A DNA stretch of 64,000 nucleotides from Clostridium sp. BJN0013 (lineage in GTDB: Bacteria; Bacillota; Clostridia; Clostridiales; Clostridiaceae): positions 3,596,001 through 3,660,000 of the forward strand of contig NZ_CP162495.1 in the NCBI RefSeq assembly GCF_040939125.1, in the 5' to 3' direction. Shown here in pieces: positions 1-7,781 of the stretch. The notes below the pieces were generated by a model. That model was not told where the DNA came from, searched no databases, and worked only from the letters and a program-made list of their open reading frames with translations. The position numbers were made by a program, and so were the translations under genes. Within the stretch, counting starts at the first letter, position 1. Each line of letters begins with the position of its first letter.

Positions 1-417
1 TTTCTTTACCTTTTCAAAGGATTCCCCATTACTTGCAGTTGTTATAATTTTAGCTTCAATAAATTGATCTAGAAAACTATAACATTGCCCTTGAGTTTTA
101 AACTGAACATATATTTTTTTAATATCAGATACATTCAAATTATTACTGACAAAGGAAAATTGAACCTGAATAACAAATTCATGTATTATGTATAAATTCA
201 CCTGTGAAAGTAAATCCAACGTAATCTGCACATATCCATCAAGAGTATTTTCAATAGGTACAATTCCTAATTCACATTCCTTGCCAATGGCATCAAAAAC
301 TTTTTTTATAGTAGGATAAAAAACTACTTTTATATTTTTATTAAATTTCTCAATGTATTTCTTTGCTGCGAATTCACTAAAAGTGCCTGATGGTCCAAGT
401 ACAGCAATTTCATTCAT
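1..417 (-). CDS. pheA: Prephenate dehydratase, N-terminal part (runs off window)
   Basis: The first 139 codons are present; the 3' end lies outside the window. The protein begins MNEIAVLGPSGTFSEFAA and contains GIVPIENTLDGYVQITLDLL around residues 50-70. Both match the periplasmic-binding-like catalytic fold of prephenate dehydratase, which converts prephenate to phenylpyruvate in phenylalanine synthesis. The start is supported by GGAGG about 10 nt upstream (near 425-430). The catalytic Thr-Arg-Phe motif and any ACT domain would lie in the missing part, so I cannot say whether the enzyme is complete. The reading is clear, without stops. Confidence 0.85.
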   Translation of the reverse strand, partial: MNEIAVLGPSGTFSEFAAKKYIEKFNKNIKVVFYPTIKKVFDAIGKECELGIVPIENTLDGYVQITLDLLSQVNLYIIHEFVIQVQFSFVSNNLNVSDIKKIYVQFKTQGQCYSFLDQFIEAKIITTASNGESFEKVKK

Positions 418-549
418 TTATTTAGCCTCCAGAACTTATTTCTTAAATATACGCTTATATTACCACACATCGCAATTTTATTGTATATTAAATATTTTAT
501 ATAAATTAATTATTCATACATCTTACAAAATGAGTTATATTTCATATTT

Positions 550-750
550 TCATTCCAGATGATATTCATGAGCAAACACATATGGAATCCATCCCAAATA
601 ATTTTCAGCAGAAGAATTAACCTGAATTAAAACATTACCAAATACATTAACTCCTTGTACACCATTCTGCCATCCTTTAGTCGTAGTATTTTCATCATCT
701 AATTGATAAACTGCGATATCACTATTGTATCATCATCATAATATAGACAT
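550..750 (-). pseudogene. Fragment of a DUF2268-type Zn-protease
   Basis: Minus-strand translation gives YYDDDTIVI, then after a frameshift near 720 AVYQLDDE, and further on NVFGNVLIQVNSSAEN and WIPYVFAHEYH before a stop. The last block is the HEYxH zinc-binding region typical of predicted Zn-dependent proteases of the DUF2268 family. There is no start codon or N-terminal domain in frame, so this is a decayed remnant. The segment YDDDTIVIA(V/I)Y is shared with the intact gene at 9495-10001, so the two may be relatives. The rest of 418-988 is AT-rich with no gene I can support. Confidence 0.6.
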
Positions 751-937
751 GAAATAATACATAAAGCAAACATATAAGTACTAGTTTAATCGTTTAATAT
801 GTCTTGTAAATATAAAGACCAGCTAGTAAAAGTCAATAGTTAATTTAAAAAATTTATTTACTAAATTTAAGAGCAAAAAAGAGCATGGCAAACAAACCAT
901 AAAAAAATACGAACTATGGCAAATTTTTACTAAAACT

Positions 938-962
938 AAATTGGAAATAATTTATCCAATTT
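938..962 (-). terminator. Possible terminator after IS110 transposase
   Basis: AAATTGGA and TCCAATTT form an 8-bp stem just beyond the stop of the minus-strand IS110 transposase. It is followed on that strand by an interrupted U run (TTTAGTTTTAG). The stem is AT-rich, so this is a weak call. Confidence 0.35.
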
Positions 963-988
963 GGACCATAATTAATTTGTCTAAGTGG

Positions 989-2287
989 TTAAGAAACTGA
1001 TCTTGAAAAATTAGTAACATACATTTGGTTGTGCAGTTTTGGTTCACGAATTTCATAAGGCTTTTGATCTCTAAGAACTGCAAATATGTACTTTACAAGT
1101 TTGTGCATAATTGCACAAAGAGCAACTTTCTTCTTCTTACCATTTAAGTTTTTATTGCGATACTGGTAAAGAACACTGTTAATTGGTTTACCAGTTTTGG
1201 ATTTTCTTATTGATGCAAGAGCAGCAGCATAAAGTGCTCTTCTACCAAAGCGTGTACCACGCTTGGACATTTTATTTTGGTCACTATTAAATTTCCCGGA
1301 TTGACTAACTGAAGGGTCAATTCCAAAGAAAGCAACCATTTCTTTTGGATGCTTGAACCTTGTAGGATCGCCTATTTCACTCATTATGGTTACAGCTGTA
1401 ATAAAGCCTATACCTTTGAAAGAAAGAAGCAATGCTATGTTGTTCTTAAATGAAGCAGGTGTTGAGTCATTTTTAACTGCTGATTCTATTTCATTTACTA
1501 GAGTTTCAATTTGTTCATTAATGATGTTTAAAAGCTTTATATTTATGCCTATAGTTACTTTAAAGGAATTATTGGTTATTCCTATTTGTACAGCACTTAG
1601 TGCAGCGTTTAAAAGTTTGTTATATGTGTTTGTACACCAGTCAATTGATTTACAAGAATTTTCCTTTAGTAAAGCAATTAAATCATCTTTTGGTGCATCA
1701 ACAATTGCTTTAGGGGATGAAAATTTACTTAAAACTGCTAATGAAGTAACACCAGCTACGTCAGAAAAAACATTATGATATCCAGGAAAAAACGTTCTAA
1801 GATCAGAAGATAACTTTTTCTTGAACTGGGAACGGTTATCTATAAGGCTGTAGTAATCACGACAAAGTGATCTTACAGCAAATATTGGGATATCTAAATA
1901 ATCAGACATTTTTATATTTTGAAATTTTGCTATGTTTGCAATAGTTAAGGCATCCATTTTATCATTTTTCACTTTTCTTATTCCTAAATTTTTGTTACTA
2001 TTAGTAATAAGAGGATTTATAACGAAAGTTTCTAATTCGTTATTCTTTAGGAAGTGGAAAAGAGTTAAATGGTAAACACCAGTTGATTCCATGAAAAGTG
2101 ATGGTTTCATGGAGAACTCTTTTTCCACTTTTCTCATTTCTTTGAGAAGATAAGAGAAACCATCAGAAGTGTGCATTATCTTGAAAGCCTTTCTATAAAC
2201 TGCTCCATCAGGGGCTAGTATTGCAACCATAGAATAATCAGCAGAAACATCGATACCTACTACAGGTAAATTAAAAAATTTTGACAT
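989..2287 (-). CDS. IS110-family transposase (copy type 1)
   Basis: 432 residues. The N-terminal DEDD (RuvC-like) domain starts PVVGIDVSADYSMVAILAPDG, and FMESTGVYH follows near residue 65. The C-terminal IS116/IS110/IS902 domain carries LLSFKGIGFITAVTIMSEIGD and the serine-containing block FFGIDPSVSQSGK...RGTRFGRRALY. This is the usual architecture and length for IS110 recombinases, which move elements as circles guided by a bridge RNA encoded next to the gene. The start has AAGGAGATATTTACA upstream (GGAG at about 2294). It is different from the second IS110 transposase at 17523-18794. I could not define the element ends, since IS110 lacks terminal inverted repeats. Confidence 0.9.
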   Translation of the reverse strand: MSKFFNLPVVGIDVSADYSMVAILAPDGAVYRKAFKIMHTSDGFSYLLKEMRKVEKEFSMKPSLFMESTGVYHLTLFHFLKNNELETFVINPLITNSNKNLGIRKVKNDKMDALTIANIAKFQNIKMSDYLDIPIFAVRSLCRDYYSLIDNRSQFKKKLSSDLRTFFPGYHNVFSDVAGVTSLAVLSKFSSPKAIVDAPKDDLIALLKENSCKSIDWCTNTYNKLLNAALSAVQIGITNNSFKVTIGINIKLLNIINEQIETLVNEIESAVKNDSTPASFKNNIALLLSFKGIGFITAVTIMSEIGDPTRFKHPKEMVAFFGIDPSVSQSGKFNSDQNKMSKRGTRFGRRALYAAALASIRKSKTGKPINSVLYQYRNKNLNGKKKKVALCAIMHKLVKYIFAVLRDQKPYEIREPKLHNQMYVTNFSRSVS

Positions 2288-2510
2288 TGTAAATATCTCC
2301 TTTTCATATATTTTTGAAGATAGAACAGAGTATCCATACCTAACAGTGAGCTAACAACCTCGTTTGTGACACGAGTAATTCTTCCGCAAGGGAAGAAACT
2401 CAACCAGCTAAACATCTAATCTCACTGATGGAATGATACGCTTTTTCACGGGTATAGGAACTCCGAAGGAGTCCTCCCAGGAGGAATACATCTAACCTCT
2501 ATTCAGAAGA
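2288..2510 (-). ncRNA. Candidate IS110 bridge RNA / structured leader
   Basis: The 220 nt between a promoter (2512-2539) and the transposase start hold a run of hairpins on the minus strand. They are TCCTCC-TG-GGAGGA, GGACTCC-TTC-GGAGTTCC, TTCTTCC-CTTGC-GGAAGAA and CTCGT-N7-ACGAG. Such a long, non-coding, hairpin-rich left end upstream of the gene is where IS110-group elements encode the bridge RNA that binds target and donor DNA. The RNA identity is inferred from position and structure only; I did not locate the guide loops. Confidence 0.55.
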
Positions 2511-2511
2511 T

Positions 2512-2539
2512 ATTATACAATGATTTAACTATTAATCAA
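2512..2539 (-). promoter_or_regulatory. Promoter for IS110 leader and transposase
   Basis: On the minus strand, TTGATT (2534-2539) and TATAAT (2512-2517) are separated by 16 nt, a good sigma-A promoter. It would start transcription about 220 nt upstream of the transposase, giving the structured leader. Confidence 0.6.
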
Positions 2540-2837
2540 GTTACCCTTGTGGAAGATACACTCTTATTATTTTTAGACTTACTAAAGGATATTGCAATTT
2601 CCAGAACGGAACTTGAGATGTACGAACAATAATTAATTTATATTTATAAATATCCGTTAGTAGAGATGATCTAATCTCTATTGATTGGTACAACTATATT
2701 ATACGAGAGAGGAATATTATACTCCTCTCTTTGCTATAGCTTGTTTATTTTATGTACTAATGTCCTTATTGATTTAAGCTGATTTAAATAATGTAAAAGT
2801 CTATCAATTTCAAAAATTTTTATCCCATATGACAATT

Positions 2838-3365
2838 TCATCTAGCTATATTATTTTTTCTAGATTTATATTCTATTAATGTTAACACTATCATTACAGT
2901 ATCAAAGATAGTCAATATCATAAGCCATATTGAATGATTAATCATATAATGATACACCTGATAAAAAATAAATAACAGAAGAGAAACAGCGGTAAGAGGA
3001 TAAGTCCAAGTTTTTCTTTTCCAAAGCATAGTAACAAAAAACATTTTTATTATTCCATGTGATATTAAATAAAAAATGCCAAAGTGTTGACTACTAACAG
3101 AAAAATTTAAGCCTAATTTTATAGCAAAATTTGCAACAACATCTTTAGGATCTTCTAATAATTCATGTTGTGTTAATAAAACAACTAATTTATTCAGTCT
3201 GCTAGGATTTAAAAATACTAATAGTATGCCACCCATTATTTCCAACACACCATCAATTCCTTTTACCAATATCCCAATCTTAAAACTTTTATGAAATATG
3301 TTATTTCCTTTGTGGAATATATTCATTCTTAATAAAGTATTATTAAATTTTTTATAAAATATCAT
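2838..3365 (-). CDS. DUF2127 family membrane protein
   Basis: 175 residues. FHKSFKIGILVKGIDGVLEIMGG, a predicted second membrane segment, and FGIFYLISHGIIKMF followed by two more hydrophobic stretches match the DUF2127 family of predicted four-helix membrane proteins. Function is unknown. The start has AAGGAG 8-10 nt upstream. It stands alone, between the IS110 element and a spore protein gene. The 300 nt upstream of the stop toward the IS110 promoter (2540-2837) hold no gene I can see. Confidence 0.75.
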   Translation of the reverse strand: MIFYKKFNNTLLRMNIFHKGNNIFHKSFKIGILVKGIDGVLEIMGGILLVFLNPSRLNKLVVLLTQHELLEDPKDVVANFAIKLGLNFSVSSQHFGIFYLISHGIIKMFFVTMLWKRKTWTYPLTAVSLLLFIFYQVYHYMINHSIWLMILTIFDTVMIVLTLIEYKSRKNNIAR

Positions 3366-3500
3366 TCGCTTTTCTCCTTAATATTAATATTGCAATATTT
3401 GAAGCTTTTGACTTTATTCTTTATTATTATATCATTTTAATATTTATACTTTATTAAATATCTATTAGAATTAAATAGTTCCTAATTTTTTAAATATAAA

Positions 3501-3533
3501 TAAAAAGCCTGCACCCCGATAAAGGTACAGACT
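3501..3533 (-). terminator. Terminator of the SASP gene
   Basis: On the minus strand AGTCTG pairs with CAGGCT (one G-U pair), with an inner CCT/GGG stem, followed by TTTTTA. It lies 15 nt beyond the SASP stop. Confidence 0.65.
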
Positions 3534-3547
3534 CTCTTATCACATCA

Positions 3548-3745
3548 TTATTTTAAGCCCTGCTCATAAGCTTCAATCATTTTCTTAACCATATTTCCAC
3601 CTATGGATCCAGCTTCTCTAGCAGTTAAATCTCCATTGTAGCTATTCTTTAAATTTACTCCAACTTCTTGAGCCGATTCCATTTTAAATCTATTGAAAGC
3701 TTCTCTAGCCTGTGGAACTACTAAATTATTACTGTTACGTGCCAT
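3548..3745 (-). CDS. Small acid-soluble spore protein, alpha/beta type
   Basis: 65 residues starting MARNSNNLVVPQAREAF. The conserved SASP blocks are present: the germination-protease site region FKMESAQEVGV, and GDLTAREAGSIGGNMVKKMIE. These proteins coat and protect DNA in the dormant spore and are degraded at germination. AAAGGAGTG ends 6 nt before this ATG, so I chose it over the GTG nine bases upstream, which would overlap the ribosome site. It is single-gene with its own terminator, as is usual for SASP genes, which are read by the forespore sigma factor G. Confidence 0.93.
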   Translation of the reverse strand: MARNSNNLVVPQAREAFNRFKMESAQEVGVNLKNSYNGDLTAREAGSIGGNMVKKMIEAYEQGLK

Positions 3746-3936
3746 AACTAACACTCCTTTACATAGTAATCTTTACTGCTTATACTTAAAGTTTGTACAT
3801 TTCTATAAAAAATACTCTAGGTAATTGGATGAATATGTGGAAGATAAATATAAAACATGGTAAATTGGGTATAATGATTAATGCTCATAATAATACTCAT
3901 GTTAGTTCCTTAATATTATCTTAATATGTTTTAATT

Positions 3937-3969
3937 AGTAAAAGCTCTGGCATTGCCGGGGCTTTTACT
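3937..3969 (+). terminator. GC-rich hairpin, possible terminator
   Basis: GTAAAAGC...GCTTTTAC with an inner GGC-ATT-GCC forms a strong stem-loop. There is no recognised gene in front of it on either strand, and the downstream U run is interrupted. The interval 3746-4088 holds no gene I can support; with the next hairpin this could bound a small RNA. Confidence 0.4.
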
Positions 3970-4088
3970 ATAAAAATTTTTATTTAAAGAATACCTTGCA
4001 TTTTAATTAAAATTGTTTTCTATATATTGTATGCAATTTAAAAATTTTGAATATACTATTAACTATAGTTATCCTTTCAAATTTTTTT

Positions 4089-4111
4089 AGCTGGCCTTTG
4101 GTCAGCTTTTT
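4089..4111 (+). terminator. Rho-independent terminator
   Basis: AGCTGGCC-TTT-GGTCAGCT (one G-U pair) is followed by a T run on the plus strand. There is no annotated plus-strand gene upstream; it may end a small transcript starting in 3780-4080. Confidence 0.55.
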
Positions 4112-4120
4112 ACGTGAAAT

Positions 4121-4156
4121 AAAAAAGAAACCTGTACCTCATCAGGATGCAGGTTT
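4121..4156 (-). terminator. Terminator of the 48-residue membrane peptide gene
   Basis: On the minus strand AAACCTG pairs with CAGGTTT, with inner CCT/AGG, then CTTTTTT. It lies about 35 nt beyond the small gene at 4190-4336. Confidence 0.7.
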
Positions 4157-4189
4157 TCATAATACTTTACTTTAGATTCTGTCCATAAT

Positions 4190-4336
4190 TCAATCATTCT
4201 CATTTTCGACAACTCTCTTTACAGCCTTACTGTACATTTTCTCGTGTTGTTCATCTGCTATAGAAGCAGCTTTACAAAGTTTCAAAATCACTAACATAAC
4301 ACAAAAATATACTATAGTTAATATAATTATCCACAT
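4190..4336 (-). CDS. Small single-pass membrane protein (48 aa), unknown
   Basis: A short gene that is easy to miss. The start has TTTTAGGAGAGTTTTT immediately upstream (AGGAGAG, good spacing) and the gene is followed by a strong terminator. The peptide begins MWIIILTIVYFCVMLVILK, one hydrophobic helix of about 18 residues. Then comes a charged, probably cytoplasmic tail (LCKAASIADEQHEKMYSKAV and further Lys/Arg/Glu). It is flanked by a SASP gene and signal peptidase I on the same strand. I do not recognise a family. The start, terminator and membrane helix together make it a credible gene. Confidence 0.6.
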   Translation of the reverse strand: MWIIILTIVYFCVMLVILKLCKAASIADEQHEKMYSKAVKRVVENEND

Positions 4337-4638
4337 AAAAACTCTCCTAAAATTTTACTTGTATAACACCATCATCCAAACGTTCTTTTTAATTAAACTT
4401 TTCTGTATTAAAATAATACTTGAGAATTATGGCTTTTATATGACATGGTAATGTGAACTTAATGTTATGAATCGTATAATAGATTAAAAAATATAAGTGG
4501 TCTGTTAAGAACATTAAAATTGCTTTATGCTGTTTTATTTACCACATCTACACTATCTATATTAGGGTCAAATCTCTATGATTTTAAATAGCGTGATATT
4601 CTTTATTTTTACTATCCCATTTTTGATTATCATTTAAG

Positions 4639-5169
4639 CTAAAATGTGCTAATATTTTTAAAAGGATATACCCTCAAAATTACATGCCCCTTTACATCTT
4701 TTATATTTATCAAACCAAGTATCCTGCTATCAGTACTATTTCCTCTATTATCTCCTAGCACAAAAATATATCCTTTAGGTACAACATATTCTGTAGTAGA
4801 AGAATTAGCTTCAGTAGTAGTACCTTGTGGAAGATAACTTTCCGCAAGTATTTGCCCGTTTAAATAGACTTTTCCGTCTTTTATATTAATTTTATCGCCA
4901 GCTATGCCTATTACCCTTTTTATATAGATATCATTATTTTCATTATTAGAATCAAAAATAATAATTTCCCCTCTATTTATATTTCCTATTTCGGTGCTAA
5001 TCTTCTCTACGAATAGTACATTCTTATCATTGAGTGTGGGTTGCATAGATGGTCCTGTCACAGTTACTCTGGCAAAAACATAATTATGAAATAAAAATGC
5101 AAATCCAACAACTAATGAAATAATTAACACGTATTTTTTTATCATCTTAAATATTGTCCTATTATGCAA
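4639..5169 (-). CDS. lepB: Signal peptidase I
   Basis: 176 residues, the short Gram-positive form. One N-terminal membrane helix (residues 11-30) is followed by VTGPSMQPTL with catalytic Ser41, YIKRVIG with the general-base Lys84, and GDNRGNSTDSR near residues 140-150. It cleaves signal peptides of exported proteins on the outer membrane face. The start is a TTG: GAGGAGG ends 7 nt before it and the next ATG lies eight codons in. It stands alone; the secreted peptide gene at 5314 lies just upstream on the same strand but has its own terminator. Confidence 0.92.
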   Translation of the reverse strand: MHNRTIFKMIKKYVLIISLVVGFAFLFHNYVFARVTVTGPSMQPTLNDKNVLFVEKISTEIGNINRGEIIIFDSNNENNDIYIKRVIGIAGDKINIKDGKVYLNGQILAESYLPQGTTTEANSSTTEYVVPKGYIFVLGDNRGNSTDSRILGLINIKDVKGHVILRVYPFKNISTF

Positions 5170-5260
5170 TTGTTATCCTCCTCTCTTATTTAACAAACTT
5201 ACCCTATTAATTTATAATGAGATTTCTCCATAAAAATTTTATATATTTGCTCAATTTTAT

Positions 5261-5298
5261 AAAAATAAGCCTACCGAGAAAATCCCAATAGGCTTATT
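5261..5298 (-). terminator. Terminator of the secreted basic peptide gene
   Basis: AATAAGCCTA and TAGGCTTATT form a 10-bp stem followed by TTTTTAT on the minus strand, 16 nt beyond the stop of the gene at 5314-5559. Confidence 0.75.
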
Positions 5299-5313
5299 CA
5301 CATTGTAATACTA

Positions 5314-5559
5314 CTATCTATGAGCATTTACTGCTGAATGTACTACTTTTGGTGCTGGTTTAGCTTGTGGTGCCTTAACTTTATGCTTGTTTACTACCTT
5401 TTGTACTGGTCTGGCAGGTGCTTTGTATTTAGATTTACAAACTACACCTGGTTTGTTATTGGGAGAACATGCGCTAACTGTCGTAGCAATTCCCGTATTA
5501 AGTAACAATGGTGTTGCAAGCATTACAGCTGAGAGTACCTTATATTTCATTTTTAACAT
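5314..5559 (-). CDS. Secreted Lys/Pro/Ala-rich small protein, unknown
   Basis: 81 residues. The N-terminus MLKMKYKVLSAVMLATPLLL is a signal peptide, with a likely cleavage after VSA near residue 30. The mature part of about 50 residues is rich in Lys, Pro, Ala and Val and contains two cysteines (SACSP, VVCKSK). AGGAGG lies 8 nt before the ATG and there is a strong terminator. I do not recognise a family. The composition resembles small basic proteins that bind the cell wall or nucleic acid, but that is only a guess. Confidence 0.65.
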   Translation of the reverse strand: MLKMKYKVLSAVMLATPLLLNTGIATTVSACSPNNKPGVVCKSKYKAPARPVQKVVNKHKVKAPQAKPAPKVVHSAVNAHR

Positions 5560-5723
5560 TTTTATTACCTCCTGAATTTTTAAATTATTTATTGCAGCTG
5601 CTATATTTAATATTCTAGTTATCCTTTATGACAATTTAATGCAACACCCATGTTATTCCAATGTTATCTTAATGTTTTTCTATGTGAAATATTAAGAGAT
5701 ATTGAATATTTCTTGAACTGTTG

Positions 5724-5997
5724 CTACTCAGTTTGAGCAATAGAAGTATCCTGTGTTGTTTTATCTTCCGCATTTACAACAACTGTAGAGATATTCGTAT
5801 TCTGCACAACATCAGTTGGTCTTTCCCAGTTCTTCTGGAGTTCTGCTACTGTCTGAAAAATTAGTTCGTCATATACCATCTCTTTATAATCTCCAACTTT
5901 TAAATATCCATATTGAACTAATTTCTGTTGCAACCATAAAACTAATAGTATAATTATAATATTAAGTATGCAAGAAAGAGGCTTATTTAAAGAAGTT
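5724..5997 (-). pseudogene. 3' part of a membrane protein cut by an ISL3 remnant
   Basis: The open frame from about 5997 to 5724 encodes a hydrophobic helix (LNIIIILLVLWLQQ), then a polar region with GDYKEMVYDELIFQTVAELQ. The end is Thr/Val/Asp-rich. No ribosome site is found at a start codon in frame. The frame continues upstream only as the antisense of the ISL3 transposase fragment, so the true 5' end seems lost to that insertion. I do not recognise the family. Confidence 0.45.
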
Positions 5998-6002
5998 TTC
6001 AG

Positions 6003-6350
6003 GATTTGCCTATACAAGGAAAGAGGGTAAAAATAATTATTAGAAACAGAAAGACGTTTTGCAATAACCCTGAGTGTAGCCATACAACTTTTGCTGAAAG
6101 ATTTGATTGGCTTGCCAATAAATCCAAAAAAACCAAGCGCCTTGAAGATGAGATAGTGCATATGTCGCTTAACTGTAGTTCTACAGCTGCAGCAAATTTT
6201 TTAAGTAAAAATACAGCTGCTGTCGGTAAAAATACCATCTGTAATCCTTTAAAAAAAGGAAAATTGATAATAAATAAGGATGAAGTTACTGCTGTATGTA
6301 TAGATGATTTTGTGGTCGTGAAAATAATTATGTGTATTCTTTCTCTTTAG
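6003..6350 (+). pseudogene. ISL3-family transposase, N-terminal fragment
   Basis: The translation PIQGKRVKIIIRNRKTFCNN, then ECSHTTFAERFDWL, NKSKKTKRLEDEI and CIDDF, matches the N-terminal zinc-ribbon/helix-turn-helix region of ISL3 transposases, up to the first catalytic Asp block. Both the first cysteine pair and the whole C-terminal DDE domain are missing. After CIDDF the frame ends in unrelated sequence at a stop. It lies on the plus strand, inside what was a minus-strand gene. Confidence 0.7.
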
Positions 6351-6372
6351 ACAAATAATTATTTTCACGGCC
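6314..6372. repeat. 18-bp inverted repeat at the broken end of the ISL3 fragment
   Basis: GGTCGTGAAAATAATTAT (6314-6331) is complementary, apart from one G-T, to ATAATTATTTTCACGGCC (6355-6372), with a 23-nt loop. It starts where the ISL3 reading frame degenerates and lies just beyond the acetyltransferase gene. It may serve as that gene's transcript end or mark the breakpoint. Confidence 0.4.
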
Positions 6373-6393
6373 AAATAAGAATATTCCGTAGCA

Positions 6394-6945
6394 TTAAATA
6401 TTTTTAATAATCCTGCATGGATTTCCAGCCGCAATTACATTATCAGGTATATCTTTAGTCACGACACTACCTGCTCCTATGATTACGTTATCTCCAATTT
6501 TTACTCCTGGACATATTATTGCTCCACCACCAATCCAGACATTATTTCCTATAGCAATTGGCTTAGCAAACTCTTTACCATTGAGTCTTTCAATAGGGTC
6601 AATAGGGTGAGTAGCGGTATAGATTTGAACATTTGGTGCTAAAAGTACATTATCTCCGATTCTAACCTTATTCACGTCGAGTATTATGCAACTATAATTA
6701 GCATAAAAATTTTCACCAACTTCAATGTTATAACCATAATCACAATTAAAGGGTGCTTCAATATAAAAAGAGCCTTTAGCATTAATCAATTGCTTTATAA
6801 TTTCCCTTCTTTTATCTTTTTCACTTGGTCTTGTATGATTAAACTCAAAAACTAAGTTTCTTGCGTATTCTCTTTCTTTGCTCAACTCTTCATCACCAGC
6901 GTTATAATAAACACCTGCTAACATTTTTTCCTTTTCGCTTTTCAT
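6394..6945 (-). CDS. Sugar O-acetyltransferase (maltose/galactoside type)
   Basis: 183 residues from MKSEKEKMLAGVYYNAGDEE. The N-terminal Maa/NodL cap domain and the left-handed beta-helix of hexapeptide repeats (VRIGDNVLLAPNV, IGNNVWIGGGAIICPGVKIG) are complete. The catalytic His113 sits in TATHPIDP, and the C-terminal IIGAGSVVTKDIP is present. The enzyme transfers acetyl from acetyl-CoA to the 6-hydroxyl of sugars. AGGAGA 7-8 nt before this ATG decides the start against an upstream in-frame ATG. It stands alone. Confidence 0.85.
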   Translation of the reverse strand: MKSEKEKMLAGVYYNAGDEELSKEREYARNLVFEFNHTRPSEKDKRREIIKQLINAKGSFYIEAPFNCDYGYNIEVGENFYANYSCIILDVNKVRIGDNVLLAPNVQIYTATHPIDPIERLNGKEFAKPIAIGNNVWIGGGAIICPGVKIGDNVIIGAGSVVTKDIPDNVIAAGNPCRIIKNI

Positions 6946-7169
6946 AATCTTTTCTCCTATCTTCAGTTCAATGATAATATTATCTTTACCCAAAAACATA
7001 AATTAAGACATAATAAATTACACTCGTGACGTAAATTAAAAAGATTACGAATAAGTAACATTAATGTTTCTTATTAATTATGTGATTTGGATAATTACTC
7101 TTGAGCCCCTAAACCAGTTTAGAGGCTTAAGGAATATTAATCTTCACTTAGATTACTATTTACTATTTT

Positions 7170-7318
7170 TTATCCGAAGGCTACCATTGCTAATACCCTC
7201 ATCTTCTTCAAAGTGGGTGATAAGCACTGCTACGCTCCTGGATAAGTTCTTCTAAGGTTCAGATGGAGAAAAGTACTCCTCATAAGCAAATTCCACCTGA
7301 ACCTAAGAATCACTTGAT
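7170..7318 (-). repeat. Structured 149-nt dispersed repeat, copy A
   Basis: Read on the minus strand it begins ATCAAGTGATTCTTAGGTTC and ends with TTCGGATAA. A long hairpin pairs TTAGGTTCAGGTGGA with its partner TCCATCTGAACCTTA; then ACTTATCC pairs over ~85 nt with GGATAA at the end. The copy starts inside the last codons of the disrupted metallopeptidase gene, whose TGA stop is part of AAGTGATTC. Full-length copy B (49775-49923) has exactly the same length. It contains no open reading frame. Confidence 0.7.
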
Positions 7319-7382
7319 TTCAATACTACTATACGATTTGTAAAAATCATTTCCATTGTTTATATCATCTATTAATTGTAAT
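7310..7382 (-). pseudogene. Severed C-terminus of the metallopeptidase
   Basis: Joining this segment to the gene at 8764-9447 across the IS3-family element (removing one TAAT copy) restores an open frame ...VGQKGLLQLIDDINNGNDFY and on to a TGA at 7310-7312. It adds about 22 residues. The stop overlaps the start of repeat copy A. Confidence 0.75.
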
Positions 7383-7457
7383 CTCTTAAGCCCCTAAATA
7401 GGTTTGGACGATTACATCTATATTTATTATAATGTAGAAAGTGATTGGAGGTAAACT

Positions 7458-7781
7458 ATGAAAGGAAAAAGTTATACGAAAGAATTAAAAGAAGAGGTAT
7501 TAAGAGAAGTGAAAGAAGTAGGAAATGTTTCACTGGTATCAAGAAGACATGGGATCTCAAAATCAACTATATTTACGTGGATAAAGAATTCTAAGGATGA
7601 GATTAAAGTTAAGCCTGGTAGAAAAGCTTTAGTTGAGGGAGAAAAAGAACTTGAAAATGAGTTAACAGAGGTAACAAAAGAGAATGATCAGCTAAAAAAA
7701 TTGTTAGGAGAAAAAGATTTAGAAATAGCAATTCTTAGAGACTTAATAAAAAAATCAAACCCTCAATTAAAGAAAAAGTAG
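7458..7781 (+). CDS. IS3-family transposase OrfA
   Basis: 107 residues. The N-terminal helix-turn-helix (TKELKEEVLREVKEVGNVSL then SRRHGISKSTIFTWIK) binds the terminal repeats, and residues 60-98 form a leucine-zipper coiled coil (ELENELTEVTKENDQLKKLL). GGAGGT lies 6-7 nt before the ATG. Near its end, A_AAA_AAA at 7748-7754 in the zero frame is a canonical -1 slippery heptamer, allowing an OrfAB fusion of about 416 residues. Confidence 0.9.
   Translation: MKGKSYTKELKEEVLREVKEVGNVSLVSRRHGISKSTIFTWIKNSKDEIKVKPGRKALVEGEKELENELTEVTKENDQLKKLLGEKDLEIAILRDLIKKSNPQLKKK

Noticed and set aside
1353-1778. Open frame on the plus strand inside the IS110 gene
   Set aside because: Antisense to a clear transposase, with no ribosome site or family match.
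5387-5575. Plus-strand open frame opposite the secreted basic peptide
   Set aside because: The minus-strand gene has a signal peptide, ribosome site and terminator; this frame has none of these.
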